A stretch of 64,000 bases of DNA from an uncultured Actinomycetes bacterium (lineage in GTDB: Bacteria > Actinomycetota > Acidimicrobiia > Acidimicrobiales > RAAP-2): the NCBI GenBank assembly GCA_903860745.1, contig CAIORQ010000001.1, positions 1-64,000 on the forward strand. The letters run 5' to 3'. A program made the position numbers and the translations under genes. This document shows positions 27,442-36,179 of the stretch, in pieces. Numbering within the stretch: position 1 is the first letter of the stretch; each line of letters starts with the position of its first letter. The notes under the pieces were generated by a model. That model was not told where the DNA came from. It saw nothing but the letters and a program-made list of their open reading frames with translations, and did no database searches.

Positions 27442-27564
27442 CGCATCCCCGCGACGTGACGCTCGTGATGCCGCGGGAACTGAGCGCAAGGAGCGTGGGT
27501 CGCGGAGTCGACGTCGTGCAACCGCTCGCTCACCACGTCGCCCCCTCCAACACATGATCGCCGC

Positions 27565-27630
27565 ATTGTTTCAATAAACGAAATGAATATTCGGCTGAGA
27601 TAAACATCATTCCATTTCGATGAAAACGTA
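27565..27630. promoter_or_regulatory. AT-rich operator region between two hydratase-like genes
   Basis: TTTCAATAAACGAAA (27569-27583) is a 7-1-7 dyad that shares the AACGAAA arm with the putative IclR sites at 4274 and 4498. A second dyad, TTCCAT-N4-ATGAAA, is at 27610-27625. The minus strand here also weakly matches the shared element found at 18238 and 32709. This stretch is much AT-richer than its flanks and probably holds the promoter for the 26503 and 25677 genes. Confidence 0.5.
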
Positions 27631-27723
27631 CCACAGGCGTTGTCCGACCGCAACGGGGTGCTCGACCGATCCTCTCCGCATGACTCGGCGCGTCGGCGCC
27701 GGTTCCGCTCACACCCACGTCGC

Positions 27724-28554
27724 TCACACCTCCGACACCGCGTCGAAGGTCGCTCGGACTTCGCCGAGGACGTCGTTGTTCACCACCACGACATCGCCGG
27801 CGCGCACCCACTGCGTCTTGACCAGTGAACCCAACGACACGACGTCGCCGGCCAACAACGGGGTCCGTCGTTGCGCGAGGGTGCTCGCTAGCCAGGCCAG
27901 CGCGACCATCGGATCGCCCAGGATGTCGCTGCCCTGACCACGTCCGACGGGTTCACCGTTGATGCTCATCGTTGACGTCACGTCGCGGAGAGATCGGGGG
28001 TCGACTCCTTCGTGTTCCTCGCCGACGACGCTGGCGAAGTGGTAGAAGTCGTCGGCCACCTGGGTGGGAACGTCCATCGATAGATAGTCGAGGTAGCGAT
28101 CCTCCACCACCTCGATGGCCGCCATGGACACGGACACCGCCTGGGCCGCTTCCTCCACGCCGTAGGGCTCGTCGCGGCGGTCCAGCGTGCGACCCACCCG
28201 TACCGCGATCTCACACTCGACACCCAGTACCCGGGGGGGCGACACCCGGAAACGATGGCCCCCGTGCCACATGGACGAGCGGAACATCGCTCCCGCCACG
28301 GGTGCCTCGACGCCGAGGTATTCCTGCATCACGACGGTAGTGCAACCGATCTTCCACCCGCCGACCCGGCCATACCCGCCGGCGCCGAGCAGGCGATGCG
28401 CGAGGTGCTGCACACGGTAGGCGTCGTCGAGACTGCGCGGACGTAGACGGTCGGGCAGAGGACCAAGTTGTCGGCCCGACACCCGCGAGTCCACGATCGC
28501 GAGCGCCGCCGCCTCACCATCCTCCTCGCTGTACTCCTTCGTCCAGCCCGTCAC
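27724..28554 (-). CDS. 2-keto-4-pentenoate hydratase-like protein (MhpD family), copy 2
   Basis: 276 residues, full family length. Hallmarks are RPRSLDDAYRVQHLAHRLL, GGWKIGCTTVVMQEYLGV, LGVECEIAVRVGRTL (Glu metal ligands) and DPMVALAWLASTLAQRRTPLLAGDVVSLGS. These enzymes add water to, or decarboxylate, 2-keto-4-enoic acids. Together with copy 1 it forms a pair similar to hydratase and decarboxylase partners of catechol meta-cleavage pathways, but no ring-cleavage dioxygenase or aldehyde dehydrogenase is present, so a sugar-acid role is favoured. It follows the iron alcohol dehydrogenase gene by 55 bases. Confidence 0.83.
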   Translation of the reverse strand: MTGWTKEYSEEDGEAAALAIVDSRVSGRQLGPLPDRLRPRSLDDAYRVQHLAHRLLGAGGYGRVGGWKIGCTTVVMQEYLGVEAPVAGAMFRSSMWHGGHRFRVSPPRVLGVECEIAVRVGRTLDRRDEPYGVEEAAQAVSVSMAAIEVVEDRYLDYLSMDVPTQVADDFYHFASVVGEEHEGVDPRSLRDVTSTMSINGEPVGRGQGSDILGDPMVALAWLASTLAQRRTPLLAGDVVSLGSLVKTQWVRAGDVVVVNNDVLGEVRATFDAVSEV

Positions 28555-28609
28555 CGTGTCCCCCCTCGCGATCGTGACACCCTCGAACCCCGAGCGCAGC
28601 GCGGCTCAC

Positions 28610-29875
28610 TCACCAGCGCACCCCGGGGACGAAGTCGAGAGCGCCCCTCAGCACGTCGACGAGCGCCTCGTGGTCCATGGGTCGAGGATTGTTGTTCAAC
28701 AGCCGGGTGATCCCGAGCGCTGCAGAGGCCAGAGAGTCGAGATCCGTCTCGTTCACCCCGATCGAACGAAGATTGGGCGTAATCCCCACCTCGAGGGCCA
28801 GTTCACCCAGCACGTCGGCCAACTCCGAGGCGGCGACGTCGTCGACGTCCGACGTCGACCCGAGTATGCGCGCGATGCGCGCGGCCTCGGACCGTCTCGC
28901 CGAGGAGTTGTACCGCACGGCGGAAGGCATCAACACCGCATTGCCGTGTCCGTGCGCCGTCCGGGTGAGCGCCCCCAGGGGATACTGCAGGGCGTGGATG
29001 ACGGCGGTACCCGCTGCAGCGAAGGCCATGCCTGCCAACAAGCTGCCGAGCGCCATGTCCGTTCGCGCCGCGAGATCGTCGCCGTCGCGCACGGCCCGCG
29101 CCAGAGATCGCCCGATCAGGGTCACCGCTTCGATGGCGAGCGCATCGCTGTAGGGATTCTTGCCGACGAACGCCTGGTCGGCGTAGGCCTGGGTCGGCTT
29201 GTCAGCGAAACTGATGTCGAGCAGAGACTCGATGGCGTGCGACAACGCGTCCATCCCCGAGTGCGCGGTGACGCTCGCGGGACACGTCAGCGTCAGTTCT
29301 GGGTCGACGAGGACCGCTCGCGGCAGTAGCACGTGGTTCTGGAATCCAACCTTGAGGTGGCGTCGTTCGTCGGTCAGCACCGCAATGGGCGTCACCTCCG
29401 AGCCGGTGCCCGCGGTCGTGGGAAGGGCAACCACTGCGAGGGCCCGTTGCGGAAGGCCCTCCGCCGCCCAGCGTGAGATCGGCCGATCGTCACACAACCG
29501 CGCGGCGACGACCTTGGCGAGGTCCAGATTGCTCCCGCCCCCGATGCCGACGACGACGGTCGCGCCGAAGGAGCGCACGGCGTCCACGCACGCTTCCGCG
29601 CCGTCGAAACCCATCTCCGCCTCTCCCTCGTCGTACACGAGGACCTCGACGTCAGGCGTCTTCGTCAGGGATTCGACGAGTGGTGCGATGACTCCCGCCG
29701 CCACCATGTTGTGATCGGTACAGACGAGCACCCGAGCACCGAGGTCTCGCACGACGTCGGGCAACAAACGACGACTCCCCACGCCGAAGCTCACACGCTG
29801 AGGCGAGGAGAAACTCCACCACTTCAGGCCGCTCCCGTCGTTCGACACCTCCACGGCGGCGTTCGAGTCTTCCAT
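28610..29875 (-). CDS. Iron-containing alcohol dehydrogenase family protein
   Basis: Group III (Fe-ADH/maleylacetate reductase-like) NAD(P)-dependent dehydrogenase, 421 residues from the ATG at 29875, which has AAAGGGGTG upstream. Cofactor-binding motifs are GIGGGSNLDLAK and PTTAGTGSEVTP; metal ligands are expected in SGMDALSHAIE and HGHGNAVLMP. Substrates in this family include lactaldehyde, hydroxy acids, methanol and maleylacetate. It sits between the Ldh2-type dehydrogenase (17 bases) and an MhpD-like gene in the operon led by the IlvD-type dehydratase, so oxidation or reduction of a sugar-acid breakdown aldehyde is the best guess. Confidence 0.88.
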   Translation of the reverse strand: MEDSNAAVEVSNDGSGLKWWSFSSPQRVSFGVGSRRLLPDVVRDLGARVLVCTDHNMVAAGVIAPLVESLTKTPDVEVLVYDEGEAEMGFDGAEACVDAVRSFGATVVVGIGGGSNLDLAKVVAARLCDDRPISRWAAEGLPQRALAVVALPTTAGTGSEVTPIAVLTDERRHLKVGFQNHVLLPRAVLVDPELTLTCPASVTAHSGMDALSHAIESLLDISFADKPTQAYADQAFVGKNPYSDALAIEAVTLIGRSLARAVRDGDDLAARTDMALGSLLAGMAFAAAGTAVIHALQYPLGALTRTAHGHGNAVLMPSAVRYNSSARRSEAARIARILGSTSDVDDVAASELADVLGELALEVGITPNLRSIGVNETDLDSLASAALGITRLLNNNPRPMDHEALVDVLRGALDFVPGVRW

Positions 29876-29891
29876 CGTCACCCCTTTCGCG

Positions 29892-30965
29892 TCACGACGA
29901 CGCCCCATTCGACGCTGCATCAGCTTCGCTCGTCGTCATCCCGGCGAGTTCGAGTGCCGCACCCCAACTGACGGTGGAGAGGTCGAGTCCCTCACGACGG
30001 CGTCGATCCTTGTCCTTCATCGCACGGTCGCCGGGGATGCGCACACCGCCGCTCTCGGGCGTCGGTGGCGTGGCGCGCACGCTCTCTAGGTAGCGAGAGA
30101 CGTCGAGGTTCCCCGCGGTCCCGGTGACGACGGCGGGGTCGATCACCACGAAGACGTCACCTTTGTTGCAGACCTCGGTGACGTCCAGGGTGCCGTGGAC
30201 GTCACGACCCAGCGCGGACTGGGTCAACGAGCCGACGAGGACCTCGAACGCGAGACCCAGGGCGAAGCCCTTGGGTCCACCGAACGGCGTGATGGCTCCC
30301 TCGCGGGCCGCGGAGGCGTCCGTCGTCGGGTGTCCGTGGGCGTCGATCGCCCACCCCGGCTCGAGGGCCTGTCCGGTCTGGTCGTGGTGGATGATCCGGC
30401 CCATCGACACCTGTCCCGTCGCCATGTCGAGGACGAAGGGCGACGGCTGCGCCGGCACGCCCATGGCGACCGGATTCGTGCCCACCATGGCGTCACGCCC
30501 TCCCCACGGATGGACCAGGGCCTCGCTCGTGGTGAAGGCCAACGCCACCATCCCCTGGGCCGCCACGTTCTCCACGTAGGGCGAGAGGATCCCGAGATGG
30601 TTGGCGTTCGAGATGGCGACCAACACGATGCCCACGCGGCGCGCCCGCACCACCGCGAGCGCCAGTGCCCTGGACGCCACGACGGGACCGAAGCCTCTCG
30701 CGCCATCGACCGCGAGGACGCCGTCGGATCTCCAGGTCATCACCGGTTCCGCGTTCGGCGTGAGCACTCCCGCGCGCACTCGACCCACGAGCACCGGCAA
30801 CCGCGCTACCCCGTGAGAACTCTGCCCCTTGAGGTCGGCCTCCACGAGCCACTGGGCCTGAACCGTGGCCACGTCGGCGCGCGCTCCCGAGCGCACGAGC
30901 GCCGCGACGATCACGTCGTGCTCCTCGCGGGCAGAGACGCGGACGGTCGCTGGGCTCACCGACAT
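29892..30965 (-). CDS. Ldh2/malate-lactate-ureidoglycolate dehydrogenase family protein
   Basis: NAD(P)-dependent 2-hydroxy-acid dehydrogenase with the unusual Ldh2 fold, 357 residues. Visible blocks are DLKGQSSHGVARLP (about 36-49, with the catalytic His), FGPVVASRALALAV, ISNANHLGILSPYVE and a late GGPKGFALGLAFEVLVG. The family oxidises malate, lactate, ureidoglycolate, 2,3-diketogulonate or related acids. Its ATG is 19 bases after the IlvD-type stop, so the two are cotranscribed. Within the island it may handle a hydroxy acid or keto acid from the dehydrated sugar acid. The C-terminal 45 residues are charged and atypical. Confidence 0.85.
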   Translation of the reverse strand: MSVSPATVRVSAREEHDVIVAALVRSGARADVATVQAQWLVEADLKGQSSHGVARLPVLVGRVRAGVLTPNAEPVMTWRSDGVLAVDGARGFGPVVASRALALAVVRARRVGIVLVAISNANHLGILSPYVENVAAQGMVALAFTTSEALVHPWGGRDAMVGTNPVAMGVPAQPSPFVLDMATGQVSMGRIIHHDQTGQALEPGWAIDAHGHPTTDASAAREGAITPFGGPKGFALGLAFEVLVGSLTQSALGRDVHGTLDVTEVCNKGDVFVVIDPAVVTGTAGNLDVSRYLESVRATPPTPESGGVRIPGDRAMKDKDRRRREGLDLSTVSWGAALELAGMTTSEADAASNGASS

Positions 30966-30984
30966 CTCGAGCGACCGCGAGGAG

Positions 30985-32685
30985 TCAAGGGATGCTCGCG
31001 GCCTCGAGCCCCGCCAGGACGGCGCCCTCGGACGCCGATCCGACCAGGAGCGCGTAGTGCGCGAGGGCCCCGCTACGTACGTAGGGCTCGCGGTGATGCG
31101 AGTCGCGCTGTGAGAAATCGACGTCGGGCGCCGCGATGCGCCGACCCGGGACGTCGATCTCAATGATGTCGCCTTCGCGCAACTTGCCGATCGGACCGCC
31201 GACCGCGGCTTCGGGACTGACGTGACCCACCATCAATCCCCGCGTCGCGCCCGAGAACCGACCGTCGGTCACCAGGGTGACACTGTCGCCGAGACCTTCC
31301 CCCATGATCGCCGAGGTCACTTGCAACATCTCTCGCATGCCCGGCCCCCCCTTAGGACCCTCGTGGCGAACCACGACCACGTCGCCCGGCACGATGCGTC
31401 GCGCGAGGACGGCGTCGATCGCGTCCTCCTCACACTCGAAGATACGGGCGGGACCGCGGTGTTGGAGCAAGCCGTGATGGGCGATCTTGGTGACCGAACC
31501 TTCGGGCGCGAGGTTCCCCCAGAGGACCGCCAGACTTCCACCGGTCGAGAAGGGCGCATCGACACTCGCGACCACCTCTTGACCCGGTCGCTCCACCGCG
31601 GACGCGCACGCGTCGCCCAGCGATTCACCCGTGATGGTCAGGGCTGAGCCATCGACGTGCCCGCCGTCGATGAGTCGTCGCAGGACCACCGCGGTTCCCC
31701 CCGCTTCGTGCAGGGCGTTGGCCGCAAAGCGTCCACTCGGCTTGAGGTCACAGATGAGGGGAGTGCGACGAGAGATCTCGTCGAAGTCGCCGAGCGTGAA
31801 GTTGACCCGCGCCTCGTGAGCCAGCGCCAAGAGATGCAGGACCGCGTTGGTCGAACCACCCGACGCGGCGACGGCCGCCGTCGCATTCTCGAAGGCCACC
31901 CTCGTCAGGATGCGACTGGGTCGCAGGTCCTGGACCAACGCGTTCATCGCGACCGCGCCGAGACGTTCCGCGCGCCCCACCTTCTCCGGGTCCAGCGCCG
32001 GAATGCTGTTGAAACCCACGGGAGAGAGGCCCAGCGCCTCGAGGACCATCGACATCGTGTTCGCCGTGTATTGGCCGCCGCACGCGCCCGCGCCCGGGCA
32101 CGCGACCTCCTCCATCTGATCGAGCTCCGCGAGGGTCATCGTGCCCGCCGCTACCTTGCCGACCGCTTCGTAGATGTCTCCGGAGGCCACGTCTCGATCT
32201 TGGAAACACCCGGGCATCACCGTCCCGCTATAGGCCAGGACCGCCGGACGGTCGATCCGGGCGACCGCCATGGCTGCGGCGGGGCTCGTCTTGTCACAGC
32301 CGGTGATACACACCATCGCGTCGAAGTAGTGACCGCGCGCCATCAGTTCGATTGAGTCAGCGATCACTTCGCGGCTCACCAGAGAGGCGCGCATCCCGGC
32401 GGTCCCCATAACGATGCCATCAGCGATGGCGATCGTGGAGAACTCCATCGGTGTACCGTGCTGGCGCGAAATCCCCCTCTTGACGGCCACCGCCAGGTCG
32501 CGATGGTTCAGATTACACGGCGACGTATCGGTCCAACAGTGCGCGACGCCCACGATGGGCCTCGTCAAGTCGTCCTTCGAATAGCCGATGTTGCGTAGGT
32601 ACGAGCGCGCCGGGGCCCGTTCCATGCCTTCGAGAAGTGTCCGACTCACCCGCGTTTGCGGTCCCGATCTCCCAGTTTCGACCAT
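30985..32685 (-). CDS. IlvD/Edd-family dehydratase, probably for a sugar acid
   Basis: Iron-sulfur dehydratase of 566 residues. Cluster Cys are C57 (TSPCNLN), C130 in ITGCDKTSP (followed by K132, the metal-carbamate Lys) and C202 in [12 protein letters not shown]. Family members are dihydroxy-acid dehydratase, phosphogluconate dehydratase and aldonate dehydratases (arabinonate, xylonate, galactonate, gluconate). Three Cys suggest the [2Fe-2S] type. The ribosome site GGGGGCAGG precedes the ATG. Location beside a KDG-type kinase and away from branched-chain amino-acid genes argues for an aldonate dehydratase making a 2-keto-3-deoxy acid, though motif data alone also allow IlvD. Confidence 0.88.
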   Translation of the reverse strand: MVETGRSGPQTRVSRTLLEGMERAPARSYLRNIGYSKDDLTRPIVGVAHCWTDTSPCNLNHRDLAVAVKRGISRQHGTPMEFSTIAIADGIVMGTAGMRASLVSREVIADSIELMARGHYFDAMVCITGCDKTSPAAAMAVARIDRPAVLAYSGTVMPGCFQDRDVASGDIYEAVGKVAAGTMTLAELDQMEEVACPGAGACGGQYTANTMSMVLEALGLSPVGFNSIPALDPEKVGRAERLGAVAMNALVQDLRPSRILTRVAFENATAAVAASGGSTNAVLHLLALAHEARVNFTLGDFDEISRRTPLICDLKPSGRFAANALHEAGGTAVVLRRLIDGGHVDGSALTITGESLGDACASAVERPGQEVVASVDAPFSTGGSLAVLWGNLAPEGSVTKIAHHGLLQHRGPARIFECEEDAIDAVLARRIVPGDVVVVRHEGPKGGPGMREMLQVTSAIMGEGLGDSVTLVTDGRFSGATRGLMVGHVSPEAAVGGPIGKLREGDIIEIDVPGRRIAAPDVDFSQRDSHHREPYVRSGALAHYALLVGSASEGAVLAGLEAASIP

Positions 32686-32704
32686 CCTGCCCCCTCTTTG
32701 GACC

Positions 32705-32755
32705 GAAAGATTCTACTCCTAGAAATAAATATTCCAATTAGGAGGATAGTCTTTC
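32705..32755. promoter_or_regulatory. 51-base composite dyad upstream of the IlvD-type operon
   Basis: GAAAGA (32705-32710), five bases, CTCCTA (32716-32721), 17 bases, TAGGAG (32739-32744), five bases, TCTTTC (32750-32755): all arms are perfectly complementary and symmetrically spaced. The minus strand of 32744-32709 is similar to 18238-18271. It lies in the gap between the PfkB stop and the IlvD start and is AT-rich, so it is a strong operator candidate or, less likely, an RNA hairpin. Confidence 0.55.
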
Positions 32756-32805
32756 ATTTTTCACCGTACCATGGCCCGCTTGCCACATCAAGGGGGTCTT
32801 CTCGA

Positions 32806-33747
32806 TTATCGCAACGTGGTGCCCGACTCGGCCAACATCACCTCGATGTCGTCGCGACGCGCGAGGCATTCCCAATCGCCGAAATTGCTCGCCGCGAAGG
32901 CCCCGGTGGCGCATCCCATCTTTAGTCGTCCCGCCGGACCCAACCCGTCGAGAGCCGCCACGAGGTAGCCGGCGACGAACGCGTCGCCGGCGCCCACGGG
33001 ATCCACGGCGCGAATGGAGAACGCCGGTTCCTGAAGCCTTCCTTCACGGGAGAAGGACGTGGCACCACGCGAACCCTGTTTCACGACGACTTCGCGCGCG
33101 CCCCCGTCACTCCACTCTTGCGCTTCCTCGACGCTGCCCACGCCCAGGGCGAACAATTCGTCGTCGCCGGCGAAGACGATGTCGGCCTTGTCGCACAAGG
33201 GACCAACGACCGTCGCGGCGTCCTCCTTGGACCAGAGGCGAGACCGGTAGTTCACGTCGAAGGAGACGAGCACGCCGGCGCCCTTCGCCACATCCACGGC
33301 GAAGCCGACGGCGGCGCGCGCGCTCTCACTCAGGGCGAGCGTGATGCCCGTGACGTGAAGGATCCGTGCCGACTCGATGAGGGCGACGTCGACGTCGTCG
33401 GGGGACAGCGCCGAGCCGGAGAAACCCCGTCGATAGTACGTGACCTGCACGACGTTGTCGGCTCGGCGTTCCTTGAACATCAGCGCGGTCTGGCGATCGG
33501 CGTCACGTCGCGCTCCCGACACGTCGACACCTTCGCTGCGCAGGGTCTTCAGTATCAACTCACCGAACTCGTCGTCGCCGACGCGACCGATCCACGCGCT
33601 CGTGCGACCCAAACGACAGAAACCCACGCTCACGTTCGATTCAGCGCCCGCAATCGAGACGTCCAGACGTCTCGCGTCGCGCAGCCGCCCGATGTGGGGT
33701 GTCGAGAAGAGAGCCGTACTCTCGCCGATGGTCACCAGGTCGCTCAT
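32806..33747 (-). CDS. PfkB-family sugar kinase, probably 2-keto-3-deoxygluconate kinase
   Basis: Ribokinase-fold kinase of 313 residues. The N-terminal signature VSIAGAESNVSVGFCRLGRTSAWIGRVGDDEFG and the C-terminal anion-hole motif DPVGAGDAFVAGYL with its catalytic Asp are intact; FDVNYRSRLWS matches KDG kinases. KdgK phosphorylates 2-keto-3-deoxygluconate to the KDPG that the aldolase at 14652 cleaves, and both UxuA-type and IlvD-type dehydratases in the island produce such keto-deoxy acids. It is the first gene on the minus strand at this end of the island, 120 bases upstream of the IlvD-type gene. Ribokinase or fructokinase activity cannot be excluded. Confidence 0.87.
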   Translation of the reverse strand: MSDLVTIGESTALFSTPHIGRLRDARRLDVSIAGAESNVSVGFCRLGRTSAWIGRVGDDEFGELILKTLRSEGVDVSGARRDADRQTALMFKERRADNVVQVTYYRRGFSGSALSPDDVDVALIESARILHVTGITLALSESARAAVGFAVDVAKGAGVLVSFDVNYRSRLWSKEDAATVVGPLCDKADIVFAGDDELFALGVGSVEEAQEWSDGGAREVVVKQGSRGATSFSREGRLQEPAFSIRAVDPVGAGDAFVAGYLVAALDGLGPAGRLKMGCATGAFAASNFGDWECLARRDDIEVMLAESGTTLR

Positions 33748-33881
33748 AGTTCTCTGCCTCCGCGCTCAGACAATGGGTCGCTCTCTCGGCGCCACTCGTC
33801 GCCGCAACCCTCTCGAAAGTACTCTCTGTCGGCACCCGCCGGTCTCCGATGGCGACTGGGCGACGCGTGTCAGACTGGCCG

Positions 33882-34598
33882 ATGGCCCAGTACGACTCGT
33901 TCGCCCGCTTCTACGACGCCGTGAACGGCGAGCCCGAAGAGCTCGTCACGCGGATCCTGGACTACGTGCACCGCTACGCGCCGAACGCGACTTCGATCCT
34001 CGAACTCGGTTGCGGCACGGGCGCCGTGCTCTCGGGCCTGGGTTCGGGCTTCACCCTGACCGGCATCGACCTCTCGCCGAGCATGCTGGCCCGCGCCCGG
34101 CGACGCTGTCGTGAGGCCCGACTCGTGCTTGGCGATATCACGTCGTTCTCACTCGACGAGACGTTCGACGTGGTGATCTGCGTCTTTGACACCCTCAACC
34201 ACGTCACGTCACTCGAGGGGTGGCGCGCGGTGTTCGCCCGTGTCGCGAGTCATCTCTCGCCCGGCGGGCTCTTCGTCTTCGACGTCATTACGGTCGGACG
34301 CCTGCGCGATCTCGACGAGAGCGCCGCTTGGGTTTACGACTTCGACGGCAACACACTCATCATGTCGGTCGACTTCGCGGACGAACCGCTGGCGCGCTGG
34401 AACATCAGGGTCTTCGAGGGTACGGGAGGTGACGTGTTTGAGTTGCACCACGAGATCATTAGCGAGCTGGGCGTCGCACTCGACGACGTCCGTGCCCTGC
34501 TCGCCGGGGATTTCGAGATCCTCGACTCGGGTGACGTCGAGGGTGGCCCGGCGAGCGACAACTCCGAACGTGCACTCTTCGCCGTTCGTCGACGGTGA
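33882..34598 (+). CDS. SAM-dependent methyltransferase (class I)
   Basis: 238 residues; starts MAQYDSFARFYDAVNGEPEEL. The SAM-binding motif is ILELGCGTGAVLSGL, followed by LTGIDLSPSML and the post-motif VICVFDTLNHV. The C-terminal part (FVFDVITVGRLRDLDES, then VYDFDGNTLIMSVDF) matches small-molecule methyltransferases of the type-11/25 groups. An upstream in-frame ATG at 33849 is possible, but CAGACT at 33871-33876 lies six bases before the chosen start and could be the -10 box of a leaderless transcript. Substrate unknown; no obvious partner gene. Confidence 0.85.
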   Translation: MAQYDSFARFYDAVNGEPEELVTRILDYVHRYAPNATSILELGCGTGAVLSGLGSGFTLTGIDLSPSMLARARRRCREARLVLGDITSFSLDETFDVVICVFDTLNHVTSLEGWRAVFARVASHLSPGGLFVFDVITVGRLRDLDESAAWVYDFDGNTLIMSVDFADEPLARWNIRVFEGTGGDVFELHHEIISELGVALDDVRALLAGDFEILDSGDVEGGPASDNSERALFAVRRR

Positions 34599-34619
34599 CC
34601 CGCGGTCCACACGACGTCC

Positions 34620-34645
34620 GTCGTCGCCCCCGAAGGGGCGACGAC
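34620..34645. terminator. Bidirectional hairpin terminator
   Basis: GTCGTCGCCCC (34620-34630) and GGGGCGACGAC (34635-34645) form an 11-bp perfect stem with a CGAA tetraloop. It lies between the convergent methyltransferase and cytochrome genes and overlaps the last base of the cytochrome stop codon. Confidence 0.8.
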
Positions 34646-35283
34646 TAGTCCTCCGGCGCGACCGCCTCTTCGTCGTACCACTGGCGTGCGTGGTGCTTCG
34701 CCCACTCGGCCTTGACCGATCCTTTGAACATCGACACCAATTCGTCGCGGTGCGTCAACGCCATCACGACGTGGCCGACGATCACTGCGAAGAGGGCGAA
34801 GGCGAAGAAGTCGTGCGTGGCCGTCGCGCCCACGCGCCACGACAGCGGGAAGAAGCGGAACCACTGCAGGACGTAGCCGCTGGCCCACATGATCACGATG
34901 CCGGCGCCAACGAAGAGGGCATTGAGCTTCTGACCGGGATTGAACTTGTCGAGCCGCTGCGCGCCGCGCCCCCCTGGCGCGAACCACCGCAATTCCGCTC
35001 GGGACCAGTAGTTGAAGCGGCGAAGGTCGCGGCGCATGCGCCGCCCCCACGAGCCGACGAAGGAGACGAGGAGGGGGGCCGGGAGGAAGATGCCGACCCA
35101 GAGGTGGATCTCTTGGATCTCGTGTCGAGGGAACACCACGCCGAAGAACGTGCCGAAATAGAGCGGAATCCCGGTGAAGATCAACACCCCGAAACAGGCG
35201 GCGTTGACCCAGTGAACGGTCCTTTGGACGGCGTCGAAGCGCAGCAACCGCGTCGCCGCGTGGGTGCTCAGGGTCGTGCTCAT
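34645..35283 (-). CDS. b-type cytochrome membrane subunit (cytochrome b561/formate dehydrogenase gamma-like)
   Basis: 212 residues with four hydrophobic segments (about 25-45, 57-78, 115-140, 152-175). Candidate haem ligands are H24 (RTVHWVNAACFG), H54 and H60 (RHEIQEIHLWVG), and His residues in ATHDFFAFALFAVIVGHVVMAL. Such subunits pass electrons between the quinone pool and an extracytoplasmic redox enzyme. The ATG at 35283 overlaps the molybdopterin oxidoreductase stop by four bases, so this is almost certainly its membrane anchor and electron partner. It is not of the MsrQ/YedZ ferric-reductase type that normally accompanies MsrP. Confidence 0.82.
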   Translation of the reverse strand: MSTTLSTHAATRLLRFDAVQRTVHWVNAACFGVLIFTGIPLYFGTFFGVVFPRHEIQEIHLWVGIFLPAPLLVSFVGSWGRRMRRDLRRFNYWSRAELRWFAPGGRGAQRLDKFNPGQKLNALFVGAGIVIMWASGYVLQWFRFFPLSWRVGATATHDFFAFALFAVIVGHVVMALTHRDELVSMFKGSVKAEWAKHHARQWYDEEAVAPED

Positions 35284-35993
35284 GTGAGATTCGGGTTGGG
35301 ATCGGTCGGTCCCGTCCAGCCGTCGAGCCACCCGTTGACCGGGTATCCGTTCTGTTCCCAGAAGCCGGGCACTTGCTGGTCGGCGACGTGAATGGATTTG
35401 AGCCACTTGAGGGACTTGTAACCGTACATCTGGGGCACCACGAGTCGCACTGGTCCGCCGTGTTCGCGCGAGACCGTCTGACCATACATCTCGTAGGCCA
35501 CGATCACGTCGGGGATATGAGCCTCGTCGAGGGTCAGGCTTTCGGTGTCCGTCCCGTCGTAGGAGTCGAAACTCACCGCGATCGCGCCCTTCTGGACGCC
35601 GGCCATCGAGAGGAGGTGGCTGAGTTGCACGCCCTTCCACGACACGTTGGGAACTCGCCATCCGGTCACGCACTGGAACGCCTTGACCATCTCGATCGAG
35701 GGCAGCGCCCTCAAGTCGTCGAAACTGAGCGTCATCGGTTTGTCGACGAGGCCACCGATCTCGAGTTGGTACTTCTTCGTCGGGATCCGTGGATAGCTGC
35801 CGGTGACCGAATAGATGCGGAAGTGGTCCCCGCCGGGCAGCAGCGAGGCCAGGCCCGAGCCCAACTTGGTGGAGGCGAAGTTCTGCACGCTCTCGCCAAA
35901 GACGATTCCCCCCGCCCCCAAGGCGACGAGACCCAGGAAGAGCCGTCGACCGACGGGGGATTTCGCTATCGGTGGCGCGGCTTTGTCGTCCAT
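35280..35993 (-). CDS. Molybdopterin-dependent oxidoreductase (sulfite oxidase/MsrP family)
   Basis: 237 residues. A twin-arginine-like leader (PVGRRLFLGLVALGAGGI) predicts export or membrane tethering in folded form. The molybdenum-ligating Cys is C108 in AFQCVTGWRVPNVSWKGV, and later blocks GGPVRLVVPQMYGYKSLKWL match the sulfite oxidase fold. The protein is shorter than MsrP, as in other actinobacterial members. Substrates of the superfamily include sulfite and protein or free methionine sulfoxide. Because msrA and msrB lie directly upstream on the same strand (186-base gap), reduction of oxidised methionine outside the membrane is an attractive but unproven role. Confidence 0.85.
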   Translation of the reverse strand: MDDKAAPPIAKSPVGRRLFLGLVALGAGGIVFGESVQNFASTKLGSGLASLLPGGDHFRIYSVTGSYPRIPTKKYQLEIGGLVDKPMTLSFDDLRALPSIEMVKAFQCVTGWRVPNVSWKGVQLSHLLSMAGVQKGAIAVSFDSYDGTDTESLTLDEAHIPDVIVAYEMYGQTVSREHGGPVRLVVPQMYGYKSLKWLKSIHVADQQVPGFWEQNGYPVNGWLDGWTGPTDPNPNLT

Positions 35994-36179
35994 TGCTCCT
36001 CCAGTACCTCAGTGCCTAGTCTCCGCACAGTCGGGGGCGTTACAGATTCTCTGACGCGACCTTCAATGGCCATACGTTACGGGACTGTCGGACGGATTGC
36101 CGCAACCCTGGAGCCGCCGTCGCCGATCACCGTGGCCGCGGACTCCCGTGGTCAAGGGGAGCGTGGGCCGTTCGCCGCA

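Noticed and set aside
4666-33747. Sulfoquinovose Entner-Doudoroff pathway
   Set aside because: Mutarotase, SDR, IlvD-type dehydratase and aldolase would fit, but a KDG kinase, two UxuA proteins and CoA genes do not, and no sulfolactaldehyde dehydrogenase or sulfonate exporter is seen.
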